Source: Trametes villosa
Taxonomy: Eukaryota > Basidiomycota > Agaricomycetes > Polyporales > Polyporaceae
NCBI GenBank assembly: GCA_002964805.2
Contig: PUDQ02000019.1
Coordinates: forward strand, 248,001 to 312,000
Direction of reading: 5' to 3'
DNA length: 64,000 bases
Part shown: in pieces, positions 45,511 through 55,548 of the stretch
Position numbering within the stretch: the first letter of the stretch is position 1
How the letters are laid out: each line of letters begins with the position of its first letter
Program-made: the position numbers and the translations under genes
The notes under the pieces: model-generated
Database searches by the model: none
What the model saw: only the letters and a program-made list of their open reading frames with translations
Told to the model about the DNA's origin: nothing

Positions 45511-46674
45511 ATGCGGAAAGGCCGCAGCGGGCACGACGTCTGCATCTTCGAGCTCGAGGTACGTCTCCGCCGCTATTTTCGATCGCACGCATACCCATAC
45601 CGCCCCCCGAAGAGAATTCCCGGCCAGCAGCCGATCCCAATCCTAGGAATCCCAAGCACGAGCAGCACCGCCGAGGCGCGGCGAGACAGACCAGCGCGCG
45701 CCTCCACCTCCACTTCTGCATCGCGCCCCAAGAGGCCCGCCCGCCCGCGGGACGAACGCTCCGAAGCCGGACCTTCGGGCGCACGTAACAGCACCCCAGG
45801 ACCCTCCACGCCCTCTCCGCGCAAACGCGCTCGCCGCGATGGCGATCGCGCTGCCGGTGCCAGTGCTATGGACGTCGACCCGCCCTCCGCGGCCTCGGTT
45901 CCGCGCAGCCGGCCGTTCAAGCGCGCACGACACGAGCCCGGCCCCGAGCGCCAGACAAGCGATGCGTCGAAGAGGCCGCGCAAGGACGCTCCGTCTCGGA
46001 ATGTCGCTCCAGAAGAGGAATATAGCACCGAGTTCGAGGCGTCCGTGGACAAGCTCGTCAGCGTCTTTGGCACGGGCGGCAGCGGCAGCTCGCGCGATAC
46101 GTCCCGCTCCCAGGCTGGTGAGAGCTCGCGCGCGCCCGTGCAGGATCGCAAACCCGCGGGCGTGTCCTCGCACTCGCCCTTCTCCAGCCGACCCGCCGCG
46201 AGCCTGCCGACCCCGGCGCACACACCAGCTCGCCGCGTTCTGATTCCTTATTGGCCGCCCGCCACGCCGTCCCCATCCGCGGGCCCGCCAACGACGACGA
46301 AGAGCGTTGACTCGGACCTCCGTGCTCTGGCGCCGCCCGAGGCCGAGGGCGCACAACCTCCTCCGGAGCTCGCGCGCCTTATCACCAGCGGATTGGGCGC
46401 GGGCGGGTCTGCGGGGCTGGGGTTGCCGCCGGCGGTGAAGACGGAGCTGTCCCGCATTACGTCTACCCCAGCCTCAGTGTCGGCGGCGGGCGGGAGCGCC
46501 GGTACGCCGGATGGTGCTGCGAGCCCTCCGCGGCGCGCGTCGTCGGGGGCAAGAGACGACCCCATCGTGGTCGACGCCGAGCCTCTCGAGAGCCTCATGG
46601 CACCCATGCATGTGGACGCGACGCCCAACGCGAGCTCTGGGGATAGCCGCGGGCTATCAGTCGATGCGATATAG
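45511..46674 (+). CDS. Disordered, Pro/Ser-rich, probably nuclear protein
   Basis: The frame from ATG 45511 (MRKGRSGHDVCIFELE) follows an acceptor-like TCACAG at 45502, so upstream exons may exist. After FELE a GTACGT could start a short intron ending CCCGGCCAG (about 45559-45623), giving QPIPILGIPSTSSTAEARRD. The rest is low-complexity with clear nuclear-signal-like clusters (PSPRKRARRDGD, RPFKRARHE, KRPRKDAP) and one possible amphipathic segment, EYSTEFEASVDKLVSVFG. Very GC-rich. Stop at 46672-46674. No enzyme motif and no recognised family. Confidence 0.5.
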   Translation: MRKGRSGHDVCIFELEVRLRRYFRSHAYPYRPPKRIPGQQPIPILGIPSTSSTAEARRDRPARASTSTSASRPKRPARPRDERSEAGPSGARNSTPGPSTPSPRKRARRDGDRAAGASAMDVDPPSAASVPRSRPFKRARHEPGPERQTSDASKRPRKDAPSRNVAPEEEYSTEFEASVDKLVSVFGTGGSGSSRDTSRSQAGESSRAPVQDRKPAGVSSHSPFSSRPAASLPTPAHTPARRVLIPYWPPATPSPSAGPPTTTKSVDSDLRALAPPEAEGAQPPPELARLITSGLGAGGSAGLGLPPAVKTELSRITSTPASVSAAGGSAGTPDGAASPPRRASSGARDDPIVVDAEPLESLMAPMHVDATPNASSGDSRGLSVDAI

Positions 46675-47242
46675 AGGTGGTACGGCTACGTTCTCGGTGA
46701 GGGTTCCGAGTTCAGTTGTATCGCTTACGCTCGGCGTTCTGTAGTACTAGGAGCGCATGCTGTGGGCGAGCGTCACGGTGGCTGTCAAGGATTGTTCGAG
46801 CGACGGGAGAACTTGCCTGCTCAAACACGTTCCGTTCCCTCTGAAGGCCAGCAAGGGGCATGTTGATTTATTCTTACGATTAATGGACGGGGCGAGAGTG
46901 GCGGCGCGAAGCCCGGTGCTCGCGGTGCGCCACACTCGTGCGGGCTTCGAGCCGGCTAGGGGCTTTGCACGTGTATTCTAGCGGCCTGTTGTATACGAGG
47001 GTGCTTCTGTAGAATGTGAGGAGAAGCTGAAGCCCAGGAACACACCTAGAGACGCGGTCTAGTGTGTCGCGGAAGTAGGTGGTGGCCTTTCGATCCCGGG
47101 GTTTGTTGGAGCGACGCACGGCTAGCTAGACGTTCGTTCGTCTCCCACCTCCAGTGCTCCCTCGTCCATCTGAGTTGTTGAAGCTCATTGAACTCACTTC
47201 AATGACATACATTTTCACTGTGAGTTGCAATGCTATCCAGAT
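46675..47242. other. Intergenic; missing 5' part of next F-box copy
   Basis: No F-box exon is found upstream of the LRR homology starting at about 47243. Nothing else supported. Confidence 0.4.
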
Positions 47243-49078
47243 GCCCTCAATCATTCTCTGTCACGCATGCCTATACTCAGCGCTGTTTTCATATCCTCCC
47301 CGGGGACATGCCATCACGGACTACCCTGGGCGGCTCTCAAGGCGATTCTCATCAGCACGCCTCAACTCCGGGAATTAACCATCCGTAACTATCTGCTCTG
47401 TGCCCCGGAGGCAGAGGAAGCACAGATGGCCATTGATATGCCCCCGGTGGCGTCGTTCATATACTGGCCTAACACACGACGGCGCGATCCCCGATGGTTC
47501 CCCACGGAACGCCACGCGCTCGCGATCCTCCTGACGAAGTTGAGCTCCACCTTGGAGAAGCTCACGCTACCGCTAGAGCCCACCCCTCTGGATACCTTTC
47601 GAGCCTCGGATTGGTTCAAGCTCTGCGAGCTGTATATCTGGGGCGAGGTGCCCCATCAGGTCCCGATCCCTTACGCCGTCGTCTTGGCCAATATGCCCGA
47701 ACTTCGGTCGCTCACCCTCTGGCTCACACCCAGGTGGGGAGTAAACACGCCCACCATTTGGCCTGTCGATCTCGGGATAGCGTGCCCCTGGCCGAAACTG
47801 GACAAGTTCGCCGTGTCGCACCCGCACCCCGAGGATGCGCTATACGCCCACCTCCCTCCCACCCTGACGCGACTTGACTTGCGCGCGGGTTCACCCCACT
47901 ACTTCTACGTCGGCGGGTTAGGTGTCGCCGGTGCCCGGAATCTCGAAGGTCCCCTCCTGACCGCTTCTCAGACGCTGCGGCTACTGATGCAATGCCGGAC
48001 GCCCAATCTGACCGAGCTCGTGCTCGAGTTCCTCGCTGACGATGCACAAATCGAGCTCTTCGCCCTCCTCCCTTCTGCATTCCCGCAATTGATGTCTTTG
48101 TCCGTCGAGGTTTACCAGAACAGGGACAGCCACGTCGAGGCCGAGATACCCCGCATCGTGGTAAGTGAGCGTCACGGCGCGCCCCTCTTACCGGCAGTCA
48201 CTGCGTACAGGCCATTTCTCGCGACCCCCTCACTACAGGTTGGGGGGACACCTCGACAGGGGGTTCGAGAGTTCTCAGCGGGGTTACCTCGCCACGGACT
48301 ATACGATGAGAGTAGGCAATAACTCGTTAGTATCAGCTACGCCCCTCGAGATGGTCTCGAAAGAGCTCGTGGCATGGCGCCAATCTGTGTGATCACGTCT
48401 CGCAGAGTCTCGCACACCCTGGCGAGGCCCCTTGCGAGATTCAACTAGACGCGTTCGAGGCATCTAGCATGCCCCCGCTCTGTATCTTCCACCCTGCGCC
48501 TTCTCGACATACTACGAGATCAAACAGATAGGACTTGCGAGACGTTACGACCATCGACTACACGACCTGTACTGATCTCGACAGACCCTTGCGAGAATGG
48601 GGGCGTACGCAGTGAGTCTGCTACACAGGAACACATCGCCCGTGCGCTCGCGCCCCTCTCGCGCCTGCATACACTCCGCTTGTACCCTGCCTTTAAGCCG
48701 ACAGAGAGTATGCGACCGCCGCCCGTGCGTTTCGTGCCGGCAGCGGATGACTTCCAGCCTGCGAAGGACCCTGCGGAGGCGATCCTCAAGCAGACGATAG
48801 ACCATGCCGCGCAAACACTCGCGGGCGCCATGGTGCCGAGCCTGCGGGATATCTTCTTGCTGTGCCCGCCGGTGGGTCGGGGCGCGATGCATTGGATGCA
48901 GTACCACCTCGTGCGCGCGCCGCACATGATGTCTGCGTATGTGGGGGTCCGAGTCCGACCGCTATGAGCTTCAGGTGAGCAGAACGCGGGGGGTGCTTCT
49001 GTCCCCCAGGCTGACCTACACCAACTACAGTACGCGCACGGCGTGCTCCTCGCCTCGCCGGAGTCGAGGTGGGTTTAG
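47243..49078 (+). pseudogene. F-box-like/LRR type B (copy B3), 5'-truncated and frameshifted
   Basis: Homology begins inside the LRR exon with DALNHSLSRMPILSAV (paralogues: LERMPVLR). The F-box exons are absent. Repeats continue: HGLPWAALKAILISTPQLRE, TKLSSTLEKLTLPLEPTPLD, MPELRSLTLWLTPR, IACPWPKLDKFAVSHPHPED, LLTASQTLRLLMQCRTPNLT and LVLEFLADDAQIEL, to RIV at about 48160 (GTAAGT). The next exon (EHIARALAPLSRLHTLRLYP, AQTLAGAMVPSLRDIFLLCP) starts only at about 48621, so the intron has grown to about 460 nt against about 50-60 in paralogues. Near 48940 a G run shifts the frame: the open frame ends VGVRVRPL, while SDRYELQ and the last exon YAHGVLLASPESRWV lie one frame away. Dead copy. Confidence 0.7.
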
Positions 49079-49336
49079 CTGGGGGAACAGTGCGTGCCCA
49101 TCTCTCGGCGTCGATGCGCGTTGTACCTGTAGTTCGTAACTGAGCGATGGCCGAGTGATACGGGTCTCCGAGTCGGCGTCATTGATGAAGTAACCTGCTA
49201 GAGTACAATCGGGTGACAAGAATCGCAGGGAGGTGTTGAAACCTTGCCCTCAGCATCACCGGCGTGCGAGGCCCCTAGGGGCCGGCAGCTCGCGAACCCC
49301 CGTCGCTACCGACCACTCCTCTGCGACCATCGCCAC

Positions 49337-50522
49337 TCAAAGCCGAGTCACGCACCACTGCAGAAAGTACACAACCCTGCCCGTCAACAGCGTTGAGTGC
49401 TCAACCAGCTTCGTCTCGACCCTAACCGCCCCCTTCCTGAACACCTGCCCGTCCCAAAGCGCCGTCCAGCTCTCGGGCGAGTGGCAGAACATCGTCATCG
49501 GCCCGCTCTCGGCGCCGCCCTCGCCGCCGACGGTCTCGGTCCGGAAGCCCTTCTCCGGCGCGGCGCCGTGGCTGCCGATGATCATCGAGCCGGGGAGGGG
49601 GCTGAGAAGCCCCGCGAGGGCATGCGCGAGGTGCGCCTGCTTCTCCTCGTCGAAGAGGTGAAAGAACGAGGAGGCGTGGATGGCTGCGACGTGCCCGTGC
49701 AGCGGGTTCAGCGATGTCAGACTCGCGAGGGCCGGGATAGGTCCGGGGTTTGCCTCGTAGATGGGAGGAACTACGGCGAGGAGCGCGGGGTCGAAAGCGT
49801 CACCGGGTATGAACTTCGCGGGGAACGATTCTGGGGTGGAGCGGAAAAGTCGATGTCCAAGCGGCCAGTATTCTGTCGCATGGACGTGTTGGTATAAGTG
49901 CTTTACATTTGGAGGTGACGTTGAAATACACACCACCATTGAGATCGCTCGCTACGATCTGGTTCGCGGGGAAGCCGTCCGCGGCAGCGTTGCGGACGTC
50001 ATTCCCGACTGATCTACGCAGTCAGCCATCTCCGAGAAGAGCCAGTTGCGCGTAAGAGGGCTGTAGACTCACAACAGCAGCCGGTCGAGCAGCACAGCAT
50101 CTTCGCGCTCCTTTCCGAGCTGAATCAACCGGTCATAACCAGGCAGGCGGGACAGCTTGAACCTGCAAGAACCATTGTCGCGTCAGCTGGTTCTAGATCA
50201 TGCGGCGAAAACGGGCATGAGCTAACTTCACGAAAGCATAGCGACGGATGCACGGGTATGGGAAGACCTATCCGGCCGCAAATTAGTATGACATATGCCG
50301 CTAAAGACATGCTATGACCAGAGGTGAACTCACGCTGTACGCCTCCTTCGTGACCGCCACAATATGTTTCTTCAGCTCCTCCTCGTCTTCGATGCCGGTC
50401 TGCGCCTTCATGAACGCTAACTCCTCTCCCTCCAAGAAGTACAGCCGCTCGTCGAAGGGGAAGAACTGTGAGATGGTCTCCGCCGACATCTGGTCCGGCG
50501 TTTTCACGGAAGGAGTGCTCAT
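49337..50522 (-). pseudogene. SAM-dependent methyltransferase, broken at motif I
   Basis: ATG 50522 opens MSTPSVKTPDQMSAETISQF, then FFPFDERLYFLEGEELAFMK and EAYS before GTGAGTTC. Exon 2 is VFPYPCIRRYAFVK and exon 3 FKLSRLPGYDRLIQLGKERE, DAVLLD. In this fungal class-I methyltransferase family the next residues should be LGCCFGNDVR, the SAM-binding loop. Here the DNA reads GACCGGCTGCTGTT, two bases short of encoding DLGCC, so the frame runs into TGA. After the intron FGNDVRNAAADGFPANQIVA is intact, then EYWPLGHRLFRSTPESFPAK, IHASSFFHLFDEEKQAHLAH, GSMIIGSHG, MFCHSPESWTALWDGQVF and VVYFLQWCVTRL. I recall the family as AusD/Trt5-like tailoring enzymes of secondary metabolism. All other exons are intact, so the break looks recent. 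No biosynthetic core enzyme is nearby. Confidence 0.72.
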
Positions 50523-51636
50523 GGTGGCGCACTTCTCTGGTAGAGTATCGGTGTGAGACTAAACTGGTGGGCTGCGAGGATGCTGCAGAGTGTCGTACAC
50601 GGTGCTCACCTTTATACCTGCCGCTGCGAGCGTCTCGCCGCGGGCGGGCTAGTACGCCCTCACTCGGAGGCGACCTCCGAAGGAGTACACCTGCTGACGG
50701 ACACACAGATGTACGTGGGCAAAAGAAGCTGCAGCGCGTCGACGTTGTCGGCCGAACGTCTGAAGCGATGAACCGACCGGGATGCATCGGCTGAGTAGCC
50801 GTGGACTTCAGCTTCTCCCCTGACAATCTGGTATTACACGACGCACCTGAGCGAGGCATATTCCTTGCGGACTGCACACATCCGTAACGACTTGCTGAGC
50901 GTGCTTTTGGATCGGACCCATTCAGAGGTGTTCGAGGGTCCTACCATAATTATTATGACCCTGTGCATGATCGGGACAAGAGAGAACCTACGGAAAGATA
51001 GGCAGGGGGTGTGCGATACACCACTGTCGCGAACTGCCCCAGATATGCCAGGACGGCGGCGGTAGCTCTAAGATCTCGTTAGTAGTCGACGCTGACTATG
51101 AGGTTGAAGAAACCCGGGTCCCGGACGCTCACGGGGAAATCAATGCATCGAGGTACGGCGGCATGTCAGGTGTTATACATCCGTGGAAGCGAGGGGGATT
51201 TGAATGGCGCGCTGCACAGTATCGTATGTATCAGTTTAGGCGGCGCAATCAATAGTTACGCTGGATGCCAGGGTGCTCGCGCCGGGCGGAGCTCAGCAAG
51301 TTTGAGCCCAACATTCCTCAGTTCTGATCGCGCGAGTTTCAATCATAGCCTTGGGGACAGCAATCGCAGAGAGTCAAGTAAGCAAGTAGTTCCAGTGAGA
51401 GCATGTCAGTGAAATTCCGCAATGACGGCGTATGCATGATATACTGGGCTTCGCAGTGCTGGACGGCCGCGACAAGCGCTCTCCGGAGAAATCGCTGCTA
51501 TTTGCGGATGTTTGGTTCCGGTGCAAGCTGCGCGAGCGCGTGTCGCCTGGCTTGAACTCAGTGCGACCCCTCGTCCTGCCCAATACTATCATTCCACCTA
51601 TCCTCTATTCGTAGTTCCTCGAGTATCGACATCGCC
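50523..51636. other. Intergenic, nothing supported
   Basis: 5' flanks of two divergent genes (methyltransferase minus, F-box plus). No motif recognised. Confidence 0.4.
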
Positions 51637-53581
51637 ATGCCAGTTGCGGACGCTTCAAATGAAGTGAATACCTCACTCACTACAGTGCCAATGGATACCT
51701 CGCTGGAAACAGGGAATGCCTCAGTAGATACGGTTTTCCCGTAGTAAGTCACCGCTACATAGTGTTGCAAGTATTAACAAGACATTGTCGCAGTTTACTC
51801 GATCTCAACAGAGATATACTGCTATGTGTAATCGAAGAGCTTTCCTTGCAGAGATGTCTCAAACCTCTTTCGACGACCTGCAGATTGTTACATGCGGAAG
51901 CGAAGCCTTTCCTCTTCCGATGCTGCAAAGTCGACATTCGGTCCCCGATCACCGCTGACTGCTTTCTCCCGCCCTCAATTTGGTGTTACGTTAAGTACGT
52001 GCTGAAGTACTGTCCCATTGCGTTATTCACTCCCTGTAGATACATGTCAATCGTGGAGCAAAGACCAGAGGGAAACGCGGTCGATGATCTCCACTCCCCT
52101 GAGCCGACTCTTTGCAGTCGCTTCGATGCCAAGTTCCTCTCTCGGGCGCTCCTAGATATGCCTCTCTTGCGAAGGCTCGTCATATCGTCGCCCAGCACCG
52201 AACTCCACCCGCACGGGCTCCCGTGGGCGTCTCTCAAGGCAATGCTCGCCGCACCGCAGCTTCGTGAGTTTGTCCTCCAGTTCATGATCCCTTGCTATAT
52301 GGGATCAGAGTTGGATGGTCTGGAGGTTGATGTGGCACCGCTGATCTTCTTCAACTACTCGCTCGCCTACTTCCGAGACGACCCGCGCACCTACGCCACG
52401 GAACATCGCGCCCTCAGCATACTCCTAGGCAAGTTGAACCACACGCTCCAAAAGCTCACCCTCCCAATCGAATGTGCGCCTCTGGGTACCCTCCAGGCGC
52501 TGCACTGGTCAAAGCTGCGCGACCTCATGCTGTACGGAGAGATCCCACCGTCCCCCACCCCTTACGCCGTTGTACTCGGCAATATGCCTCAGCTTCGCTC
52601 GCTTACTCTTCTCATTGGTCTCCGTCGGGAGGTCACTGCTCCCATCTTCTGGTCGTCGAGCCACACTGGCAGACTTGGAGTGGCTTGCCCATGGCCCAAC
52701 CTGCGATCGTTCGAGCCAAGCCATCCACATCCCGAGGACCAGATATACCGACACCTTGCTCCTACCCTCCGACGGCTGAGTCTCTGCTCTCCGCCTTATC
52801 ACTATGAGTATATCTGGAACACCCACAGCGCTCTCCATGAGCGGGGCCTAGGGTGTCCGTTGCTGACTGCGTCGCAGATGCTCCAACTGCTGGGCCAGTG
52901 CCAGATCCCGGAGCTCAGCGAACTCGCCATCGAATTCCTCGCGGACGAGAGCGAGTTCGATCTCTGGCACCTCCTACCACGCACATTCCCCCACCTCACC
53001 ATCTTGACTGTCAACGTCTATCGTGACGAATCCGCGCACGCCGATGTTCCGGTGGTCAGTAAACCTTCCTATTGGCTACGCCCGAAGATAACGTGCATAC
53101 TGACGACCTCTGCAGCAGCGTATCGCGCAAGCCCTTGCACCGCTCACGCGCTTGCGCGCCCTTCGCACGTACCTCGGGTTCGAACCTCTTCACACGCCTC
53201 CGTTCTTCGGGATTCCGCTCCTTCCCAGCCCGACTGCGAAAGAGACTCGGGCTTCCACGCCGAAGGATGCTCCCACGCAGACGCGCGACAACGCCGCCCA
53301 AGAATTCGTGAAGTGCATCGGAGAATCTCTCCGTGAGGTCCTCATACTGAACCCGTTGATACCGGACCATTACTGGGTGCACTACCGGGTCATGCCTAAG
53401 GAGCGTAGTGCACTCCAGCAACGTGCACTTGATGGACATGATCGTGTTCTCGAGGTGCGTAAGACCAAGTGCTGTGTATTCGCTCGACTTCGGTCGCTGA
53501 CTGTTCGCGCAGTACGCGAACGGCTTGCTCGTTGTGGGGCGGGAACGGTGGGCCCCCCGGGTTGAGCCCGATGCTCTATAG
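51637..53581 (+). CDS. F-box-like/LRR type B (copy B4), intact
   Basis: Five exons read cleanly. Exon 1 is 51637-51743 (MPVADASNEVNTSLTTVPMD). Exon 2 from 51794 is the F-box YLLDLNRDILLCVIEELSLQ then TCRLLHAEAKPFLFRCCKVD and WCYVK. A 45-nt intron (51995-52039) follows. Exon 3, 52040-53054, is the LRR body: YMSIVEQRPEG, LLDMPLLRRLVISSPSTELH, HGLPWASLKAMLAAPQLREF, TLQKLTLPIECAPLG, MPQLRSLTLLIGLRRE, VACPWPNLRSFEPSHPHPED and LAIEFLADESEFDLWHLLPR. Exon 4, 53116-53454, is QRIAQALAPLTRLRALRTYL and LREVLILNPLIPDHYWVHYR. Exon 5, 53513-53581, is YANGLLVVGRERWAPRVEPD. All junction phases fit. It is the intact partner of the nonsense-bearing copy at 33964-35926. Role: probable SCF-type substrate receptor with unknown target. 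Confidence 0.82.
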
Positions 53582-53899
53582 TTCCCCCTAGCAACAGTTT
53601 GGTCTGGCGGGATCTATCACGTCGCGGTCGGTATTCTTCGTCTCGACTTTCTGCAAGGTTCACTTACGCAATTCACTTAGCTTCGGTATAAGACTATCTG
53701 TTTCGCCTCCCGCTGCTGTCTAGGACTCCCGGATGAGTCACGCAGGTGCGCATGTAATTCGAACGCGCGCGGGACCTTCGTGCACATCTGAGCTTCATTC
53801 GCCCGTCGACCCTGTCATCACGTAGCCTAGGAACTCGCCGAGTTACGTCCACTCTCTCCTCGGCCCTCCACGACACTGAAGCACGGGTCCCATCTCGCT
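53582..53899. other. Gap between F-box B4 and broken hydrolase
   Basis: No gene supported. Equivalent in position to the DNA between 33614 and 33964 in the inverted copy. Confidence 0.35.
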
Positions 53900-54373
53900 G
53901 TGCAAGAAGCGCTAGCCCCGAGCTCGAAGCGCATCCTATCTATCCTCGAGTTCAGACTGGCACGCTCTCCGACCCCCAAGAGTGATCTCCGCAGCGCCCA
54001 CCATTGGTGCAAACTCTCCGCAAACCTCACGTACGCATGCGCCGAAGCGAGCCCGCCGTGCATCGTTCACGTCCGTAGCTCCGACGACCCGGGCGAGCCG
54101 GTAGAATTTAGCGCGCTGGGCTGGAAGCTCGTGCACATGCTGTTGCCGTGGAAGTTCGTTGTCGACAAGCGCAAGAACTGCGCGTTCGCGTTCGCGGTCA
54201 CGGGGCTCGGTGCGCTCATCTCGCCCGCGGTAGAGGTCACCACGGTCGGAATGCGGAGCGACTACTACATCCGGGCGACGTGCGGCGCGGTGCTGTTGCA
54301 CGGGAACGAGGTGCTCCTGGTCCGCGATGCGTATGCAAAGTACGACCGCCTCGAGATACTGGGGAGCTGGTAA
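53900..54373 (+). pseudogene. Isochorismatase-like hydrolase, catalytic residues lost
   Basis: An open frame covers most of the hydrolase but is degenerate. KRILSILEF replaces KRVLILLDV, so the catalytic Asp codon GAC has become GAG (Glu), and a one-base loss follows, scrambling the next 30 or so residues. Homology resumes at IVHVRSSDDPGEPVEFSALG, keeps FVVDKRKNCAFAF with the Lys, then TVGMRSDYYIRATCGAVLLH, where the nucleophile Cys of DFC has become Tyr. The end is truncated after KYDRLEILGSW (TAA), losing about 40 C-terminal residues. It cannot be a normal enzyme. It sits just downstream of F-box B4 in the same direction, mirroring the arrangement at 33.4-35.9 kb. Confidence 0.78.
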
Positions 54374-54519
54374 TGTTTTAATGGACCGTTTTCCTGAGCG
54401 AGGTCGCATACTCCCTCGCGCCGGCTGCGCGTGCTGCGCCCTTAGCCTGGCCACAAGCCTGTGCGCCACTACACAGGCCTCCAAAAAGGCCTCGCAGAAG
54501 GCCTCTCTGCAGATGTCGC

Positions 54520-54782
54520 AGGTGTCTCGCAACCCGCCGCCGTTGACCCGAAGAACGAAGAAACTGTCGCAGCCGTCACACATCGCGCGAATCCTCGCGG
54601 ACGTGTTTGGGCCGTCGCTCAGGCTGAAGGCGATTTGTCTCCCGCAGCCGTCTGACGGTAAATCGGGATGGATCTGGCTCCAGGGTGTTCGACGCGGTGC
54701 GCACAAGTGGCATAATACAGACGTGGGGCCGATGCTTATGGCTTCCGTCAGGGAGGGAAGAGAGGCGTTCCGGCTGCAGGTG
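54520..54782 (+). pseudogene. Remnant of a type B F-box gene C-terminal exon
   Basis: The frame reading SHIARILADVFGPSLRLKAI, SDGKSGWIWLQGVRRGAHKW and FRLQ before GTGCG follows the spacing of paralogues (IANTLGPSLRTLFLLNPVRG, CYWAEYLPLRG, YELP). No upstream LRR exon is present. Weak similarity, so read with caution. Confidence 0.35.
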
Positions 54783-55548
54783 CGTCCCGTCCGCTGTTTT
54801 GGCGCGCATCTGGCTCTGAGTACTGGGCGCGTCCACGATGCAGCGTCGCGCGTTAGTATGCGCATAGCGCCCTTAACGCCTCGCGCTCGGTCAGTATCCA
54901 TTTTATAGGTTATGAGGTCTCCGTCGACCTCCGGGATGCTTCGCAATCCATGGACGTGGAACGCGTGTTGCCCTAGAGCTCGGCGGCGCGAGGCCGAGTG
55001 GTTGTAGGCAGGGCATTTTTGTTCGCAGGACTTCGTACTACGAGCCATGAAGTAGACAGCGCATGCGCTCAACTGCAGCTACCGGTCGCCCCTACTGTAC
55101 GCCGTGAGACCATAGAAAGGGCTAGTTGGGAAGAGTGCGAGTTGGACTCGTTTTTGTCTGTGTGCGCGCGGTGGGAGCGTATGGTCGAGCTTCCAAGTCA
55201 ACGCCGGCGTCCGCTTCCGACTTGCAGACCACACACTCGCTCTCCCCAAGAGATTTTGATTATAGAACACAGGGTATAATAAAGAAGGAATGGGCATACA
55301 AGCAAACGGGGAATACGTCGACCAAGACACACGTTGAGGTGACCCCGAATTGGCCGCGCTGGGCCGCCGGGCACCCACCATCCGAGCCGGACACACTGCT
55401 ATTGTACATCGAGGGAAGAAAGACCGTCGCGAACACTTCCGAGTCCTGGGTTCATGGGGATACAGTGCCAAGTGCAGATAGTGATACTCCGCTGCATGCA
55501 CTTGATTCGTCTGCCGCCGAACGGAGTGAGTGTGCTAGAGAGCAACAC
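54783..55548. other. Intergenic, nothing supported
   Basis: 3' flank of protease C. A long minus-strand frame spans part of it but has no motif and overlaps the hydrolase relic antisense. Confidence 0.35.

Noticed and set aside
53936..55072. 378-codon minus-strand frame
   Set aside because: About a third is antisense to the hydrolase relic, it has no motif, and its amino-acid make-up is that of random GC-rich DNA.
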